From Elephas maximus indicus (taxonomy: Eukaryota; Chordata; Mammalia; Proboscidea; Elephantidae): a DNA stretch of 64,000 bases. Positions 11,455 to 19,784 of this stretch are shown in pieces (within the stretch, counting starts at the first letter, position 1; the number at the start of each line of letters is the position of its first letter). The DNA lies in NCBI RefSeq assembly GCF_024166365.1, contig NW_026060237.1, positions 2,790,001 through 2,854,000 on the forward strand, in the 5' to 3' direction. A program made the position numbers and the translations under genes. The notes under the pieces were generated by a model, which was not told the origin of the DNA, searched no databases, and worked only from the letters and a program-made list of their open reading frames with translations.

Positions 11455-12960
11455 TTTTTTTTAATAATTTTTATTGAGCTTTAAGTGAATGTTTACAAAT
11501 TAAGTCAGTCTGTCACATATAAGCTTATATACACCTTACTACATACTCCCACTTGCTCTCCCCGTAATGAGTCAGCCCTTCCAGTCTATCCTTTCGTGAC
11601 AATTCTGCCAGTTTCTAATCCTCTCTACCCTCCTATCTCTCCTCCAGACAGGAGAAGCCAATACAGTCTCAAGTGTCCACCTGATACAAGTAGTTCACCT
11701 TCATCAGCATCTCTCCAACCCATTGTCCAGTCCCTTCCATGTCTGATGAGTTGTCTTTGGGAATGGTTCCTGTCCTGGGCCAACAGAAGCTTTGGGGACC
11801 ATGACTGCCGGGATTCCTCTAGTCCCACTCAGAACATTAAGTCTGGTCTTTTTATGAGAATTTGGGGTCTGCATCCCACTGATCTCCTGCTCCCTCAGGG
11901 GTTCTCTGTTGTGCTCCCTGTCAGGGCAGTCATCAGTTGTGGCCGGGCACCATCTAGTTCTTCTGGTCTCAGGATGATGTAAGTCTCTAGTTCATGTGGC
12001 CCTTTCTGTCTATTGGGCTCATAGTTGTCGTGTGACCTTGGTGTTCTTGTTCTTCATTCTCCTTTGATCCAGGTGGGTCGAGACCCATTGATGCATCTTA
12101 GATGTCCGCTTGTTAGCATTTAAGACCCCAGACGCCACATTTCAAAGTGGGATGCAGAATGTTTTCATAATAGAATTTATTATGCCAATTGACTTAGAAG
12201 TCCCCTTAAGCCATAGTCCCCAAACCCCCGCCCTGGCTGTGCTGACCTTCGAAGCATTCAGTTTATCCCGGAAACTTCTTTGCTTTTGGTCCAGTCCAAC
12301 TGAGCTGACCTTCCGTGTATTGAGTATTGTCCTTCCCTTCACCTAAAGTAGTTCTCATCTACTAACTAATCAGTAAATAACCTTCTCCCACCCTCCCTCC
12401 CTCCCTCCTCTCGTAACCCTGAAAGAATGTGTTCTTCTCAGTTTATACTATTTCTCAAGAACTTATAATAGTGGTCTTATAAAGTATTTGTCCTTTTGCA
12501 TCTGACTAATTGCACTCAACATAGTGCCTTCCAGGCTTCTCCATGTTATGAAATATTTCACAGATTCGTCACTGTTCTTTATCGACCCGTAGCATTCCAT
12601 TGTGTGAATATACCATAATTTATTTAACCATTCATCCATTGATGGACACCTTGTTTGCTTCCAGCTTTTTGCTCTTGTAAACAGTGCTGCAATAAACATG
12701 GGCATGCATATATCTGTTTGTGTAAAGGCTCTTATTTCCCAAGGGTAGTTCCGAGGAGTGGGATTTCTGGGTTGTATGGTAGTTCTATTTCTAACTTTTT
12801 AAGAAAACGCCAGATAGATTTCCAAAGTGGCTGTACCATGTTACATTCCCATCATCAGTGTATAAGAGTTCCAATCTCTCCGCAGTTCCTACAACATTTA
12901 TTATTTTGTGTTTTTTGGATTAATGCCATCAGCTGTGTTTTTGATAATTACTCCCAATAT
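11455..12960 (-). mobile_element. 5'-truncated L1 with 3' UTR type beta and ORF2 C-terminus
   Basis: On the minus strand the ORF2 C-terminal part (about 12960-12463) is followed by a type-beta 3' UTR of about 1 kb and a poly(A) (T run at 11450-11463 on plus). The ORF2 tail is open at 12463-12705 and contains [20 protein letters not shown], ending QKDKYFIRPLL. This is the natural L1 ORF2 end that the young L1 at 63.6 kb has lost. A CCCT run lies near 12393-12415. Confidence 0.88.
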
Positions 12961-13238
12961 TATATTTATCTAAAACCCAATTTACTATACTCTTAACATT
13001 CAAATCCCTGTATGCCTCCAACCTAACCTCTGATTACACTCAACACAGATCTTGGATCCAGCCACTCTGACTGGTTTCCAGAACCTTCCATATGCTTTGA
13101 GTTTTCCCACCCCCCTATTTAATGCCCATGTTCCTTATACCCCACTTTTCATCTGTTACATGAAATCATTCAGTATTGATCTCTCCCTATCTTTCACTGA
13201 GTGCCAGTTCAAATAGCAACACCTCCACAACCCACCTG
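12961..13238. other. Unassigned sequence
   Basis: No clear gene. The cytosine-rich text faintly recalls ancient mammalian repeats of the L2/MIR kind, but I cannot assign it. Confidence 0.3.
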
Positions 13239-13752
13239 TTATGGACTGAATCGTGTCCCCCCATAGTGTGTGTCAACTTGGCTGGGCCATGATTCCTAGT
13301 TTTATGTCATTGTCCACCATTTTGTCATCTGATGTGATTTTCCTATGTGTTGTAAATCCTACCTCTGTGATGTTAATGAGGTGGGATGGGGGCAGTTATG
13401 TCAATGAGGCAGGACTCAATCTACAAGATTGGATTGTGTCTTGAGCCAATGTCTTTTGAGATATAAAAGAGAGAGCTAGCAGAGAGAAATGGAGAGCTCA
13501 TATCACCAAGAAGGCAATGCCCAGGAGAAGAACACGGCCTTTGGACCTGGGGTTCTTGCATGGAGAAGCTCCTAGTCCAGCGGATGATTGATGACAAGGA
13601 CCTTCCAACAGAGATGAGAAGAGAAAGCCTTTCTCTTGACCTGGCACCATGAATTTGGAGTTCTTGCCTACTAGAGTGTGAGAAAATAAATTTTTCTTTG
13701 TTAAAGGCATCCATTTGTGGTGTTTCTGTTACAGCACCACTAGATGACTAAG
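13239..13752 (+). mobile_element. MaLR-like solo LTR
   Basis: Starts TGTTATGGACTGAATCGTGT and ends ...CACTAGATGACTAAG. It has LTR architecture: a TATA-like ATATAAAA at 13461-13468 and a polyadenylation signal AATAAA at 13685-13690. Related copies lie at 14283-14756 (minus), 22706-22945 (partial), 27240-27430 (5' part) and 27968-28670. There is no coding internal region. Assignment to the ERVL-MaLR group rests on size, ends and style only. Confidence 0.6.
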
Positions 13753-13789
13753 CCACCACCCAGCTGACAGCCCGTGTCTTGTGCTTGGT

Positions 13790-13872
13790 ATTTGTGTGTG
13801 CGCGTATGTGTGTGTGCAGTGTACGTGTCCACCATGTACGTGTGCACACACACACATGCACACACACATATT
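13790..13872. repeat. TG/CA microsatellite arranged as an inverted repeat
   Basis: A TG-rich arm (about 13793-13834, with GTGCAGTGTACGTG) is followed by a CA-rich arm (about 13836-13870, with GTGCACACACACACATGCAC). The alternating purine-pyrimidine arms can pair with each other. Confidence 0.8.
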
Positions 13873-14036
13873 TTCCTCTCTACCTTGAAGGCATTTGGTA
13901 CAGTGCAAGGCACGTGGATTCTGGAGTTAGGCAAACCTAACCTGAATCCTGACTCTGTTACTATGTGGGAACTACAGCCTTCACCTCCTTTCCTTTCTCA
14001 TCTCTCTAACACTGGGTCTCTATAACCAACATTAAC
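13873..14036. other. Unassigned sequence
   Basis: Short single-copy-looking stretch with no feature recognised. Confidence 0.35.
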
Positions 14037-14856
14037 GGGGCAGTGGTGGATCAGTGGTAGACTCCTCACCCTCCATGCGGGAGACCAGGGTTCCATTCCC
14101 AGCCAAGGCACCTCATGTGCACCCACCACCCATCTGTCAGTGGAAGCTTGTATACTGCTGTGATGCTGAAAAGGTTTCAGTGGAGCTTCCAGACTAAGAC
14201 TGACTAGTAAGAAAGGCCTGGCAATCTATTCTGAAAATCTGCCATTGAGAACCTTGTAGATCACAACAGTGTGATCTCCACTTGTCTTAGTCATCTAGTG
14301 CTGCTATAACAGATACCAGAAGGGAGTGGCTTTAACAAAGAGAAATTTATTTCTTCACAATAGGCTTAAAGTCCAAATTCATGGTGTCAGCTCCAGGGGA
14401 AGGTTTTCTCTCTCCGTTGGCCTTCTCATCAATCTTCCCCGGGACTATGAGCTTCTTGGTGCAGGGCCCCTGGGTCCAAAGGATCTCTTCTGCTCCCAGC
14501 ACTGCTTTCTTCGTGGTATGTGGTCCCCCTGTCTGTCTGTTCACTTCTCTCCTTCATATCTCAAGAGATTGCCTCTAAACACAATCCAATGTTGTAGATT
14601 GAGTCCTGCCTCACTAACGCAACTACCACCCATCCTCCTTCATTAACATCATAGAGACAGGATTTATAACACATAGGAAAATCACACAATACTGGGAATC
14701 ATGACCCAGCCCAACTGATACACACATTTTTGTGGTGACATAATTTAATCATGACACCAACCAAGCATTGGGATGCCACAGGATCAGGTAGTGTTTCCTT
14801 CCATTGTGCACAGGGTCACCAGGAGTCTAGGCTAACTGCACAGCACCTAACAACAG
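14037..14856 (+). mobile_element. tRNA-Gly-derived SINE with RTE-like tail, split by an LTR
   Basis: Positions 14040-14110 resemble tRNA-Gly, with the A-box TGGATCAGTGGTAGA and a B-box-like GGTTCCATTCC. The SINE body follows to 14282 and resumes at 14757-14856. Its last ~100 bp (words GGGATGCCACAGGATCAGG and CACCTAACAACAG) match the 3' end of the RTE copies at 29095-29190 and 41945-42020. The element is interrupted by a minus-strand LTR. Confidence 0.8.
14283..14756 (-). mobile_element. MaLR-like LTR inserted in the tRNA-Gly SINE
   Basis: On the plus strand it runs from TGTCTTAGTCATCTAGTGC to ...TAATCATGACA, the inverse of the LTR at 13239. Flanks CCACT and CCAAC may be a decayed 5-bp target duplication. 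The SINE sequence continues across the insertion. Confidence 0.65.
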
Positions 14857-15038
14857 TTCTCATAACTCATATAGAAACTATAGGGTGGAGTAGAACTGCC
14901 TCATAAGGTTTCCTAGGCTGTACTCATTACAGAAGCAGATTGCCATATCTTTCTCTTGCAGAGCAGCAGGTGGCTCCGAACCGCTGACCTTTTGGTTTAG
15001 CAGCCAAGGACTTAACTGCTGTGCCACCAGAGCTTCTT
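14857..15038 (-). mobile_element. AfroSINE (longer variant)
   Basis: Minus-strand AfroSINE carrying the extra internal block with TCTTTCTCTTGCAGAGCAGC. The head is at 15038 (AGCTCTGGTGGCACAGCAGT). Confidence 0.85.
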
Positions 15039-15354
15039 AACAACATTAGCTTCCTAATATGGTTGCTGTCGAATAAATACCATGTGTAAGGGAAGTCTCA
15101 GTGCACAAAGCACGGGCCATCCCAGTTCTTCTTCTTTAAGGGGATAAGCTGCACCCTCCCTGTGTTTTGCATGGTGCTATATAGATAGAAGGAGCTCAAT
15201 TATATGTTGTTGTTGCACTCATTGATTTTAAAATTATGCCTCATCAACTTTCAAATTGCATGAAATGAAATAACAGTCTCATCTCCTTTGTCGATGGTGA
15301 GACCCAGGTTTAGAGCAGAACACATTACACTGTTTACGCCATCTTGTCTTTTCT
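15039..15354. other. Unassigned sequence
   Basis: No gene or familiar repeat seen. Probably old, decayed or unique DNA. Confidence 0.35.
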
Positions 15355-15812
15355 TTTTTAAATAGTTTATTTTACTTTTGCTGTTGTTGAGAATATACAC
15401 AGAACTTTCACCAATTCACCAGTTTCTGCACATACCATTCAGTGACATCGATGACATTTTTTTGAGTGGTGCAGCCATTCTCACCCTTCTTTTCTGACTT
15501 GTTGTTCTCGCCCCACTAACATAAACTTACTGCCCCTCAAGCTTCCTATCCAACCTTTCTAGTTGTTATGGTCAATTTGACCCCATATTAAAAAAAAAAA
15601 AAATCTGTTGCTGAGTCGATTCTGAGTCATAGGCAGCCTATAGGACAGAGTAGAGCTGCCCCATAGGGTTTTCAAGGAACAGCTGGTGGATTCAAACTGT
15701 AGACCTTTTGGTAGCACCTGAGTTCTTAACCACCACGCCACCAGGGCTCCATCTAGACAGTTCTCAAAAGAGCATAATGCTCAAGGCAGTCTTTACTAGT
15801 TAACTATGCTTT
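15355..15812 (-). repeat. L1-like 3' end, type gamma, copy 1 (contains an AfroSINE)
   Basis: This block is repeated next door at 15813-16195 in the same orientation (shared words TTGAGAATATACACAG, TTCAGTGACA, GAGCACAATGCTCA). The T-rich start suggests the poly(A) end of a minus-strand retroelement. An AfroSINE interrupts it at 15587-15752. Confidence 0.55.
15587..15752 (-). mobile_element. AfroSINE
   Basis: Minus-strand copy with head GGAGCCCTGGTGGCGTGGTG at 15752 and a T-rich tail, which appears as an A run at about 15590-15602 on plus. Confidence 0.88.
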
Positions 15813-16195
15813 TTTAAATATAACTTATTTTATTTTTTGTTGTTATTGAGAATATACACAGCAAAACATACACTAATTCAACGGTTTCTACAAGCACAAT
15901 TCAGTGACACGTTTTATGTTCTTGAAGTTGTGCAGCCACTCTCACCCTCCTCTCCTGAGTTGTTCCTCCCCCATTAACACAAACTCATTGCCCCCTAAGC
16001 TTCCTATCTCATCTTTCAACAGTTGCTGTTGTCAGTTTCATCCCATATACAGAGCTCTTTAAATGAGCACAATGCTCACGCAGACATTCTTTACTAATTA
16101 AGCTATTCTTAGTTTAAAGAAGATTTCAGGGGATATTTTTGTTTAAGATTTAAACATGATTTCGGGCCAACAGTATCGCGGGTTCTTACACCAAC
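15813..16195 (-). repeat. L1-like 3' end, type gamma, copy 2
   Basis: Second head-to-tail copy of the 15355 block, ending with the AGATTTCAGGGGATA segment that also appears at 11350. Either two independent insertions or a tandem duplication. Confidence 0.55.
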
Positions 16196-16850
16196 TTTTG
16201 ACATTTCCTTTAACAATGCTTTAAATCATTTCAAGCCCAAAAGGCGTCATTTCTTCTTTTCCGTAACCAGCCCTGGAATTGCTCATTCGTTCTTAGCATG
16301 CTTGAGATCACTCTGAGTCCCATCTCCTCCCTGGCGGCCTCCCCTCCCCGTTTGTCCTTAAGGCGCATTGTTCCATTAAGTAAAAGCTCCTCAGGTGAGG
16401 AAAGAGAACCTGGTTCCTCTGCCAACGAAACCCCCTGGCTGCTAGAAAAGCTGTCAGTCTCCCAAGTGTGTGCAAATACATTAATTCACCTTATGGGTAT
16501 AGAAAACCGTCCGGGAGGCTTGTTTTTTCACCAGCCCTGAGAGGCACTTAATGTCAGCTCACTGAATTGAGCATTGCATCTTCCTAAGGGTTAAGAGCCG
16601 CTCAAGCTCAGGGCTCTTCTGAACAAATAACTCTTCTACAGAAACTACAGGTAATTCAAGGGAATGTATTTCACCTGATTGCCTCTTTGGCCCTGAAAGC
16701 AGCAGAAGCCCCCAAGAAGGCGTTCTGCTCCTTGCCCCAAAAGGCACCCAGAACATAATGGGAGTGCCAGGCTACACTGATCCATTATTGACACACTGCC
16801 AGGGCACAGCCCCGCAAAGACTCCGCAGAGACATTGCGTTTGTGAAGGCA
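16196..16850. other. Single-copy flank downstream of the PCED1B-like gene
   Basis: No repeat or coding region recognised. Base composition rises towards that of the gene island. Short open frames on both strands show no motif. Confidence 0.4.
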
Positions 16851-16854
16851 CTTT

Positions 16855-16860
16855 TTTAAT
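16855..16860 (-). terminator. Candidate polyadenylation signal ATTAAA
   Basis: ATTAAA on the minus strand lies about 180 nt past the TAG at 17041-17043 and about 390 nt past the first in-frame TAG of the PCED1B-like gene. ATTAAA is the commonest variant polyadenylation hexamer. There is no proof of use. Confidence 0.4.
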
Positions 16861-17040
16861 TCGGAGTTTGCTTGTACATCAAGGCAAGGAGGAGACAGCC
16901 GTGGGGGTGTACGTCTGGTACTGGTATCTGCTCCAGTAAGGCCTGTCGCTGCTGAGAGGGGTGGAGGGGTGGCTGGAGGTGTTTCAGACCTGCATGCCTA
17001 GGGAATCCCCCAAGGAAGGGTCCAAGGGGGAGAGGACGGC

Positions 17041-17247
17041 CTACATGGAGGGGTGGCTACTGAATCCTTGCCTGTGGTCAAGTCTGGGGCTGCGGTCCCT
17101 GCCCCTGCGCCTCTCTGGCCCTGCAGGGGGACCTGGGGGGTAAGGTGGAGAAGCCCGGTGAACCACGCGGCGCTGCTGAGAATCAGAGGCCCTATGTATT
17201 CGGCCGTGGCGGGGCTGCCGGCAAGGGGTCGGGTTTGCTTCCTGGCC
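17041..17247 (-). pseudogene. In-frame continuation of the PCED1B-like frame beyond the TAG
   Basis: After the TAG at 17250-17248 the frame stays open to a TAG at 17043-17041. It encodes an Arg/Pro-rich tail with QQRRVVHRASPPYPPGP. The family C-terminus carries a VVHRG motif followed by Arg/Pro-rich sequence, so this looks like the original C-terminus cut off by a nonsense change. It could be translated only by readthrough. Confidence 0.55.
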
Positions 17248-18306
17248 CTATCTAGCGTGCTGTGCATAGCTGTCACCAGAGCATGGCTGGCGCTGCAGGG
17301 ATTGGTCCCAGGGCAAAGTGGAGCCATGGCGGCGCGGCCTGAAGCACCTGCGATCCTGGGGCAGGGAAACAGGGGGTCTTCGCGACTGAGTGATAGGGCC
17401 CAGGGACCTAGGTGGGCGCGAAGGCGGGGCCTCCTCCCCGAATTCACCTCCGTGGCGCTGGAGCAGCCTGTCGCTCGCGGGCCCTCTGAGAGGGCTCCCA
17501 AGGCCTTCCCAGAGCCACCTGCCCACCGGGTCATCGCAGGGCAGGTCCACGCCCCAGGCGTCGCCCACGTGGGCCAGCAGCAGCTGCGAGAGCCTTCGGT
17601 GAGCGTGTTGGTTCCAGTGCACGCCATCTGGCTGCTGGCGCTGCCAGGAGTGCCGGAAGTGGAAATGCAAGTCCAGCACGTCGAAGCCGAACCTGCTGGC
17701 CTCAGCGGCGCTGTAGAAGTTGGCCTCCACCACATCATCCCGCAGGCACGCGGTCGGGGGCATGCCCTCAGGCGGCAGGAAACCCCCCGAGACCGTCTCA
17801 GCCACTGGCATGGCAGTGTTCCACACCACGAGGCATGACTCGGGCAGCACCTGGCGAAGACGCCAGAACAGGGTCTCCAGGTTCCTCCTGTAGCTCCACA
17901 TGGAATCCTGGCCATACCTGGACAGGTCCCAGAGGCAGGAGTTAATGATGACCACGTCTGGGCCGTGCTTGCCCCTCAGCAGCTCCAGCAGGACTTTTTC
18001 CACGTACCGGGAGTAGGCGCGTGTGAGGAAGTAGACGCGCACAAGGTGGTGTGTGGAGAAGAACTCGCGGACTTCGCGGTAGTGGGTCCCGTTGTGCATA
18101 CGGCCCCACCAGCCGCCGTGCAGCAGCCTGTCCTGCTCGAAGCTCATCTCGCCCTTGGCCTTCAGCTGACTGCTTGAGAGCAGGCAGTCCTTCTGCAGCA
18201 GGAGCACCACGTCCTTGTACACGGCCCTCTGCACCAAGTCCCCCATGACGACCACGAACTTGTTGTGCAGCAGCTGCCGGACTTCGGACGCCCTCAGGTG
18301 GACCAT
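17248..18306 (-). CDS. PCED1B-like: PCED1B-like PC-esterase domain protein, catalytic serine lost, C-terminus shortened
   Basis: A single open frame of 352 codons encodes a PC-esterase (GDSL/SGNH-like) domain protein of the PCED1/FAM113 family. I chose the ATG at 18306-18304 because it has an ideal Kozak context (GCCACCATGG) and the product then begins [16 protein letters not shown], as in family members; upstream in-frame codons look like 5' UTR. Residues 22-24 are G-D-L where the family has G-D-S, so the nucleophile is missing. [12 protein letters not shown] (121-132), [10 protein letters not shown] (208-217) and DGVHW (227-231, the Asp/His motif) are kept. PCED1B is about 432 residues by memory. 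A TAG at 17250-17248 ends this copy early, yet the same frame continues 69 codons with VVHRA, like the family's VVHRG near its end. The esterase activity of the family is not well established. This may be a paralogue, a pseudoenzyme or a young pseudogene. The frame is otherwise unbroken and GC-rich. Confidence 0.8.
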   Translation of the reverse strand: MVHLRASEVRQLLHNKFVVVMGDLVQRAVYKDVVLLLQKDCLLSSSQLKAKGEMSFEQDRLLHGGWWGRMHNGTHYREVREFFSTHHLVRVYFLTRAYSRYVEKVLLELLRGKHGPDVVIINSCLWDLSRYGQDSMWSYRRNLETLFWRLRQVLPESCLVVWNTAMPVAETVSGGFLPPEGMPPTACLRDDVVEANFYSAAEASRFGFDVLDLHFHFRHSWQRQQPDGVHWNQHAHRRLSQLLLAHVGDAWGVDLPCDDPVGRWLWEGLGSPLRGPASDRLLQRHGGEFGEEAPPSRPPRSLGPITQSRRPPVSLPQDRRCFRPRRHGSTLPWDQSLQRQPCSGDSYAQHAR

Positions 18307-18780
18307 GGTGGCTGGGCGAAGGTGGCCTAGCTCCTGCCTTCCCTCAGGGCGGGTCCCGAAAGAGCTCTGGACCGAGGGCTGAGCGGCTGCTGCCAGAGAC
18401 GGAGAGAGGGCAGGCTGGCTGGCTGGCTGGCGGTTGTCGGGGCGGCCGGGCGGGCAGACGGGGGGCTGTTTAATGCAGCTGGACTGGCCTGGGCCTGGAC
18501 CGGGCGGAGAAAGGGGGCAGCGTCCGGGGCCCTGAAAGCCGTCTCGCCAATCCTTAGGCCCACGGTGTGATCTCTGAACCCACGGCCCTGCCCCCGTACC
18601 CGGCTTGGCTCCCCCTGGTGGAGGGCAGCGGTGCTGACACTGATGCTGTTGGTCTGGAAGGATGTAGGCTGTTCCCGCCTCAGCCACCACCTGTGCTCCA
18701 GGCACTGGGAAAAGGTCTGTCCACTGGGAGAACCAGGCCACTTCCAGGGCCGTGGCCCAGTCGGTGGTGGATCCACACCC
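18307..18780 (-). promoter_or_regulatory. GC/CpG-rich 5' region of the PCED1B-like gene
   Basis: The region upstream of the ATG is GC-rich, with many CpGs, a GGGCGG-type GC box near 18440-18455 and a GGCT tetranucleotide run at about 18413-18431. An open frame continues in phase to 18741, but its composition and lack of motifs argue for 5' UTR or promoter rather than protein. I cannot locate a transcription start. Confidence 0.45.
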
Positions 18781-19568
18781 AGGATTTCCAGGCAGCGTTG
18801 ATGAGAATACTCAGGAAAACCTATTCATCTTAGTTCCACAATGATTTTGTCTTTGTTTTCATTTTGTCTCTCCTTACCAATCCCATTGTGAGTACCTCTG
18901 CCCTCCTCAGAAATGACAGGAACACACCCCATGACCGATCACTTTGCCCCAGGGTAAAGCCTGGAGACCCCTTCTAACACAGTGTCACAACCGGGGTGTG
19001 GGAAGCCATATCCACAAGGTACTGGCCATGATGGTGTCCCCAAGGAGCCCATCCTTCACCCTTCCATCTGCACACCCAGTGCTCCTGAGCTGAGGCCTGG
19101 CCACCACACAGCTTCTCTGCATTTACCCAGAGTTGCCCTTTGGAGAATAGATGCAAAGGAACCCTATGGTATGTAATGTAGGTCGACGGTTTACCCTTCC
19201 TGGGCACCTTCTGGGCAGTCATTCCGCCTCTCTGAGGATCCCCCCGGGGTGTCCAGTGTAGAACTCCTGCTGTCCACCACCTTTTTGCACTAAGAAACGG
19301 CCTCTGGTGTGGTTCAAACAGGGTAAGCTTAGTATCCGACTTCTGGCTCTTACAAATTAGGCTGCTATTACACTTTTGTAGGTGGATTTGTGCAAAAAGA
19401 GAGCTCCAGCTCTCAGTAAAAGCCCGGAGCTGCACTTGTCTGCTGGTGTGGTGGTAGAACAATCGTTGCTTTGAGAAATGCTCAGACCCTTCCCACAGTG
19501 GCTCTGCCAGCCATTGGATCTGTTAATCTTAACACCCTCCCTCCTTAAATTATGACACTATCTTCTGG
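18781..19568. other. Single-copy sequence between the gene island and the AfroSINE
   Basis: No repeat recognised. A 162-codon minus-strand frame (18974-19462) and shorter plus-strand frames have no recognisable motif or codon pattern, so I treat them as chance. Upstream exons of the PCED1B-like gene could lie here, but none is identifiable. Confidence 0.4.
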
Positions 19569-19775
19569 GTGGACCAAACCATTAAACATATGACTGCTCA
19601 CGGAAAGACTGACAGTTTGAGTCCAGATAGAGGCCCCTCAAGGGAAAGTTCTGGCTATCTACTTCCCAAAGGGCATAGACTTAGAAAACCAAAAAACCTG
19701 TGGAGTACATTACTACTCTGCAATACCTGGGGTTGCTATGAGTCAGATTCAACACGATGACAACTGGTCAGTAGT
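19569..19775 (+). mobile_element. AfroSINE (long variant, diverged)
   Basis: Contains GACTGACAGTTTGAGTCCA (B-box region), the variant inner block ATCTACTTCCCAAAGG, and a tail with CTATGAGTCAGATTCAACAC. Confidence 0.75.
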
Positions 19776-19784
19776 TGTTCCACG

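Noticed and set aside
11485-11982. A 165-codon plus-strand frame
   Set aside because: It lies antisense within the L1 type-beta 3' UTR and matching sequence recurs at 22.1 and 49.5 kb, so it is repeat, not a gene.
14040-14110. A possible tRNA-Gly gene
   Set aside because: The tRNA-like head continues directly into a SINE body and its B-box is altered; it is a SINE promoter relic.
17053-17838. A 261-codon plus-strand frame opposite the PCED1B-like gene
   Set aside because: Antisense shadow with no recognisable motif, explained by high GC and few stop codons.
16998-17915. A 305-codon minus-strand frame overlapping the PCED1B-like gene
   Set aside because: It is a GC-rich shadow of the real frame. 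It lacks domain motifs, whereas the overlapping frame carries the PC-esterase domain.
18307-18741. A 145-codon N-terminal extension of the PCED1B-like frame
   Set aside because: The internal ATG has an ideal Kozak context and matches the family N-terminus. The extension is Gly/Pro-rich and motif-free.
18974-19462. A 162-codon minus-strand frame
   Set aside because: No motif, no Kozak support and no family resemblance; chance is likely.
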